DNA of 8,168 nucleotides from Gammaproteobacteria bacterium (GTDB lineage Bacteria > Pseudomonadota > Gammaproteobacteria > Steroidobacterales > Steroidobacteraceae). The notes beneath the pieces are model-generated. The model saw nothing but the letters and a program-made list of their open reading frames with translations. It searched no databases and was not told where the DNA came from. The DNA is taken from NCBI GenBank assembly GCA_030040235.1, contig JASHUC010000009.1, forward strand, positions 1 to 8,168, read 5' to 3'. How positions within the stretch are numbered: the stretch's first letter is position 1; the number at the start of each line of letters is the position of its first letter. Positions 6,222-8,168 of the stretch are shown one piece after another. A program made the translations under genes and the position numbers.

Positions 6222-7406
6222 ATGAGCAGGCTCTGGGACAAGGGCGCCGCGCTCGATGACCGTGTCCTTCAGTACACGGCGGGCGATGATCCCGTGCTCG
6301 ACCAGCGCCTCGTAGGCTACGACGTGCGCGCCTCCATCGCTCACGCGCAGATGCTCTGCGACCGGCAGCTGCTCGCGCGCGCCGACCTCGAGGCGATCCG
6401 CACCGGCCTCACCGCGCTCGCGGACGAGCACGCGCGCGGCCTGTGGCGCATCGAGCTTGCCGATGAGGACGGACAGACCGCGCTCGAGCGGCGCCTCACC
6501 GAACGGATCGGACCGCAAGCGGGGCGCATCCATCTCGGCCGCTCGCGCAACGACCAGGTGCTCGCCGCCTTGCGCCTGTACCTTCGCGATGCGGTCGGCG
6601 GGCTTGCCGCAGGGGCAGAGCGCGTGTCCGAGGCGCTCGATGCGCTCGCGGCGCGCCACCCCGGCACGACGCTGCCCGGCTACACGCACATGCAGCAGGC
6701 GATGCCGAGCACGGTTGCGCTCTGGGCGGGAGGTTTTGCGGCGGAGATCCGCGACGATGCGGCGAGCCTGCGCGCGGTAGGGCGCCGCATCGGAAAGAAT
6801 CCGCTCGGCTCGGCGGCGGGTTACGGCACCCCGGGCCTGCCGATCGATCGCGCCGCGACCACCCGGGAGCTCGGGTTCGAGAGCACGCACGAGCCCGTGA
6901 CGGCGGTGCAGCTCTCGCGCGGCAAGGCCGAAGCGCAGCTGCTCTTCGAGCTCACCCTCCTCATGCAGGATGCGGGCCGGTTCGCATCCGACGTCGTGCT
7001 CTACACGACGAGCGAGTTCGGCTTCATCGAGCTCGAGGAGGCCTTCACGACCGGCTCCTCGATCATGCCGCAGAAGCGCAACCCCGATGTCTTCGAGCTG
7101 GTGCGCGCACACGGCGCAGCCGAGCAAGCCTGCCTCACCGAGGTGCTCGCCGTCGTGGCGAAGCTTCCTTCGGGCTACCAGCGCGATCTGCAGCTCATCA
7201 AGCCGCCGCTGTTCCGGGGTATCGATCTCGCCGCCCGCACGCTCGAGATCCTGCCCCCGGCCATCGGCGCCATCGCGTTCCGCGCCGATCGCATCGCGCT
7301 CGATCCGGCGATCCACGCAGCCGAGGAGGCGTACGCACTCGTGGTCGCGGAGGGCATTCCGTTCCGTGAAGCGTACCGGCGCATCGCGCAGAAGCTCAAA
7401 CGTTGA
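6222..7406 (+). CDS. argH: Argininosuccinate lyase, short C-terminus
   Basis: ArgH splits argininosuccinate into arginine and fumarate, the last step of the pathway. The 394-residue protein has the fumarase/aspartase superfamily signatures: [10 protein letters not shown], the catalytic-histidine block Pro-Gly-Tyr-Thr-His-Met-Gln, and the flexible loop [12 protein letters not shown] carrying the catalytic serine. The N-terminus (Leu-Trp-Asp-Lys, then Ala-Gly-Asp-Asp and Ala-His-Ala-Gln) resembles the Xanthomonas-type lyase, which supports ATG 6222. An upstream in-frame ATG at 6168 lies inside argB and would add unrelated sequence. The protein ends shortly after Gly-Ile-Pro-Phe-Arg-Glu-Ala-Tyr, so it is about 35-60 residues shorter than commonly seen. 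No continuation of the missing tail is readable in other frames, so this looks like a natural shortening. It begins four bases after argB, with GAGGA too close to the start to be an ideal ribosome site. Confidence 0.94.
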   Translation: MSRLWDKGAALDDRVLQYTAGDDPVLDQRLVGYDVRASIAHAQMLCDRQLLARADLEAIRTGLTALADEHARGLWRIELADEDGQTALERRLTERIGPQAGRIHLGRSRNDQVLAALRLYLRDAVGGLAAGAERVSEALDALAARHPGTTLPGYTHMQQAMPSTVALWAGGFAAEIRDDAASLRAVGRRIGKNPLGSAAGYGTPGLPIDRAATTRELGFESTHEPVTAVQLSRGKAEAQLLFELTLLMQDAGRFASDVVLYTTSEFGFIELEEAFTTGSSIMPQKRNPDVFELVRAHGAAEQACLTEVLAVVAKLPSGYQRDLQLIKPPLFRGIDLAARTLEILPPAIGAIAFRADRIALDPAIHAAEEAYALVVAEGIPFREAYRRIAQKLKR

Positions 7407-7411
7407 GCTCC

Positions 7412-7416
7412 GGGAG
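7412..7416 (+). promoter_or_regulatory. Ribosome binding site deciding the lptM ATG start
   Basis: GGGAG lies seven bases before ATG 7424. It supports that start over an in-frame TTG at 7403, which overlaps the argH stop and would add only seven residues before the positively charged signal-peptide region. Confidence 0.5.
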
Positions 7417-7423
7417 CCTGCGC

Positions 7424-7657
7424 ATGCAATCGACAGCCACCGCTGCGATCCGGCGCTCCAGGCGCAGCGCCGCCGTGTGTCTCGGGATGGCGCTCGCGCT
7501 GGCTGCGGCAGGCTGCGGCCAGAAGGGGCCGCTCTATCTTCCGGAGCACAAAGCCAAAGTCCTCACGAGCGCCTCGTCCTCGAGCTCGGCGGCGGGCGCG
7601 GGTTCGAGCGCGTCTTCGAGCTCGTCCTCGAGCTCCTCATCGAGCGGCGCCTCGTAG
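7424..7657 (+). CDS. lptM: LptM/YifL-family outer-membrane lipoprotein with polyserine tail
   Basis: This is a 77-residue lipoprotein precursor. A basic n-region (Arg-Arg-Ser-Arg-Arg, residues 10-14) and a hydrophobic core (16-29) lead to the lipobox Ala-Ala-Gly-Cys, with lipidated Cys31. The mature start [10 protein letters not shown] (31-40) is the hallmark of the LptM (formerly YifL) family. In E. coli LptM assists assembly of the LptD/LptE lipopolysaccharide translocon, so the same role is likely but inferred here. The C-terminal half is low-complexity Ser/Ala/Gly, including eleven consecutive serines at 64-74, and is probably disordered in the periplasm. It lies 17 bases after argH and may share the transcript, although its function is unrelated to arginine. 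Confidence 0.88.
   Translation: MQSTATAAIRRSRRSAAVCLGMALALAAAGCGQKGPLYLPEHKAKVLTSASSSSSAAGAGSSASSSSSSSSSSSGAS
7601..7654 (+). repeat. Polyserine-coding low-complexity tract
   Basis: The end of lptM codes for a Ser-rich tail containing eleven serines in a row (bases 7613-7645). The DNA repeats TCGAGC-like and CGAGCTCG-like units imperfectly. Five different serine codons (TCT, TCG, AGC, TCC, TCA) are mixed, so it is a repeat at protein level more than an exact DNA microsatellite. Confidence 0.7.
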
Positions 7658-7714
7658 CGCTCCGCGGCGGGCGGGATCGGGTCGACCTCAGCGATGCACC
7701 GCACCCGACTCGTC

Positions 7715-7720
7715 TAACAT
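7715..7720 (+). promoter_or_regulatory. Possible -10 element before polA
   Basis: TAACAT sits in a small AT-rich island (about 7714-7723) within the 71-base gap between lptM and polA. It lies only eight bases before the polA ATG, and no convincing -35 hexamer is seen at the right distance. No clear Shine-Dalgarno precedes polA, which would fit a near-leaderless transcript, but this is weak evidence. Confidence 0.2.
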
Positions 7721-7728
7721 ATCCCACG

Positions 7729-8168
7729 ATGAGCGCTCCTCCTCCCCTGGTTCTCGTCGACGGCTCCTCTTATCTCTATCGAGCCTTTCACGCGTTGCCC
7801 GCACTTTCGAACTCGCGAGGCGAGCCGACCGGAGCGCTGCTCGGCGTCGTGAATATGGTGCTCAAGTTCATGAAGGAGCAGCACCCCGAGCGCATCGCGG
7901 TGGTGTTCGATGCCTCCGGGCGCACTTTTCGCGACGAGCTCTTCGCACACTACAAGGCGCACCGGCCGCGGATGCCCGATGACCTGCGGGCGCAGGTCGA
8001 GCCCCTGTTCGCGATCCTGCGGGCCCTCGGGTTACCGCTCATCCGCATCGAGGGCGTCGAGGCGGACGATGTGATCGGCACCCTGGCGTGCCGAGCCGCG
8101 CGCGCAGGCTTCAAGGTTCTCATCTCGACGAGTGACAAGGACATGGCGCAGCTCGTCGACGGCTCGAT
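7729..8168 (+). CDS. polA: DNA polymerase I, N-terminal 5'-3' exonuclease domain (3' end outside window)
   Basis: This is the first 146 residues of DNA polymerase I, which removes RNA primers and fills gaps in lagging-strand synthesis and excision repair. The frame runs off the window. The visible part is the FEN-like 5'-3' exonuclease domain, with metal-binding acidic residues in the expected order: Asp11 in Leu-Val-Asp-Gly-Ser, Asp61 in Val-Val-Phe-Asp-Ala, Glu111/Asp113/Asp114 in Glu-Ala-Asp-Asp-Val-Ile-Gly, and Asp136/Asp138 in Ser-Asp-Lys-Asp-Met. The Phe-Arg-x6-Tyr-Lys-Ala-His-Arg segment (67-79) is the DNA-binding arch region. ATG 7729 matches the usual N-terminus, a few residues before Leu-Val-Asp-Gly. 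A stand-alone exonuclease IX-like protein is possible in principle because the polymerase domain is not visible, but the full conservation favours polA. Confidence 0.93.
   Translation, partial: MSAPPPLVLVDGSSYLYRAFHALPALSNSRGEPTGALLGVVNMVLKFMKEQHPERIAVVFDASGRTFRDELFAHYKAHRPRMPDDLRAQVEPLFAILRALGLPLIRIEGVEADDVIGTLACRAARAGFKVLISTSDKDMAQLVDGS

Noticed and set aside
6174..7316. Minus-strand open frame of 380 codons opposite argH
   Set aside because: Antisense shadow of a well-supported gene; the translation has no recognisable domain.
7658..7728. Terminator between lptM and polA
   Set aside because: The gap is GC-rich, but I see no convincing hairpin followed by a T-run, so read-through or a factor-dependent stop cannot be told apart.

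Overview
The window carries one compact, same-strand arginine biosynthesis operon, followed by a small lipoprotein gene and the start of DNA polymerase I. The sequence is very GC-rich (about 70% by eye) and strongly codon-biased. The LptM-type lipoprotein (Cys-Gly-Gln-Lys-Gly-Pro-Leu-Tyr motif) and polA suggest a proteobacterium, most likely a gammaproteobacterium of the Xanthomonadales/Nevskiales/Steroidobacterales kind. That placement is inference, not a database result.

Layout, all on the + strand: argG (3' part, 2-952), an unrecognised P-loop protein (949-2016), argC (2013-3074), argD (3075-4256), an argF'-type acylornithine carbamoyltransferase (4253-5248), argB (5270-6217), argH (6222-7406), lptM (7424-7657) and polA (5' part, 7729 to the end). 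Stop and start codons overlap or abut at four consecutive junctions (ATGA, ATGA, TGAATG, GTGA). The remaining arg junctions are 21 and 4 bases, so this is almost certainly one transcript with translational coupling. No gene-free stretch exceeds about 70 bases, and no tRNA, rRNA, IS element or CRISPR array was seen.

The genes cover the middle and end of arginine synthesis. ArgB phosphorylates an N-acylglutamate, ArgC reduces it, ArgD transaminates it to N-acylornithine, the argF' enzyme carbamoylates that while still acylated, and ArgG and ArgH turn citrulline into arginine. Acylation of glutamate and removal of the acyl group from acylcitrulline are not assigned to any gene here.

Two points stand out. 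First, the carbamoyltransferase has Ala where Xanthomonas acetylornithine carbamoyltransferase has Glu92, the residue known to decide acetyl versus succinyl specificity. It also lacks the carboxylated Lys302 and otherwise looks closer to the Bacteroides succinylornithine enzyme, so the pathway may run on N-succinyl intermediates in a proteobacterium. Second, an unassigned 355-residue protein with a dethiobiotin-synthetase-like P-loop sits between argG and argC, overlapping both by four bases. It is a good candidate for an undescribed role in this pathway.
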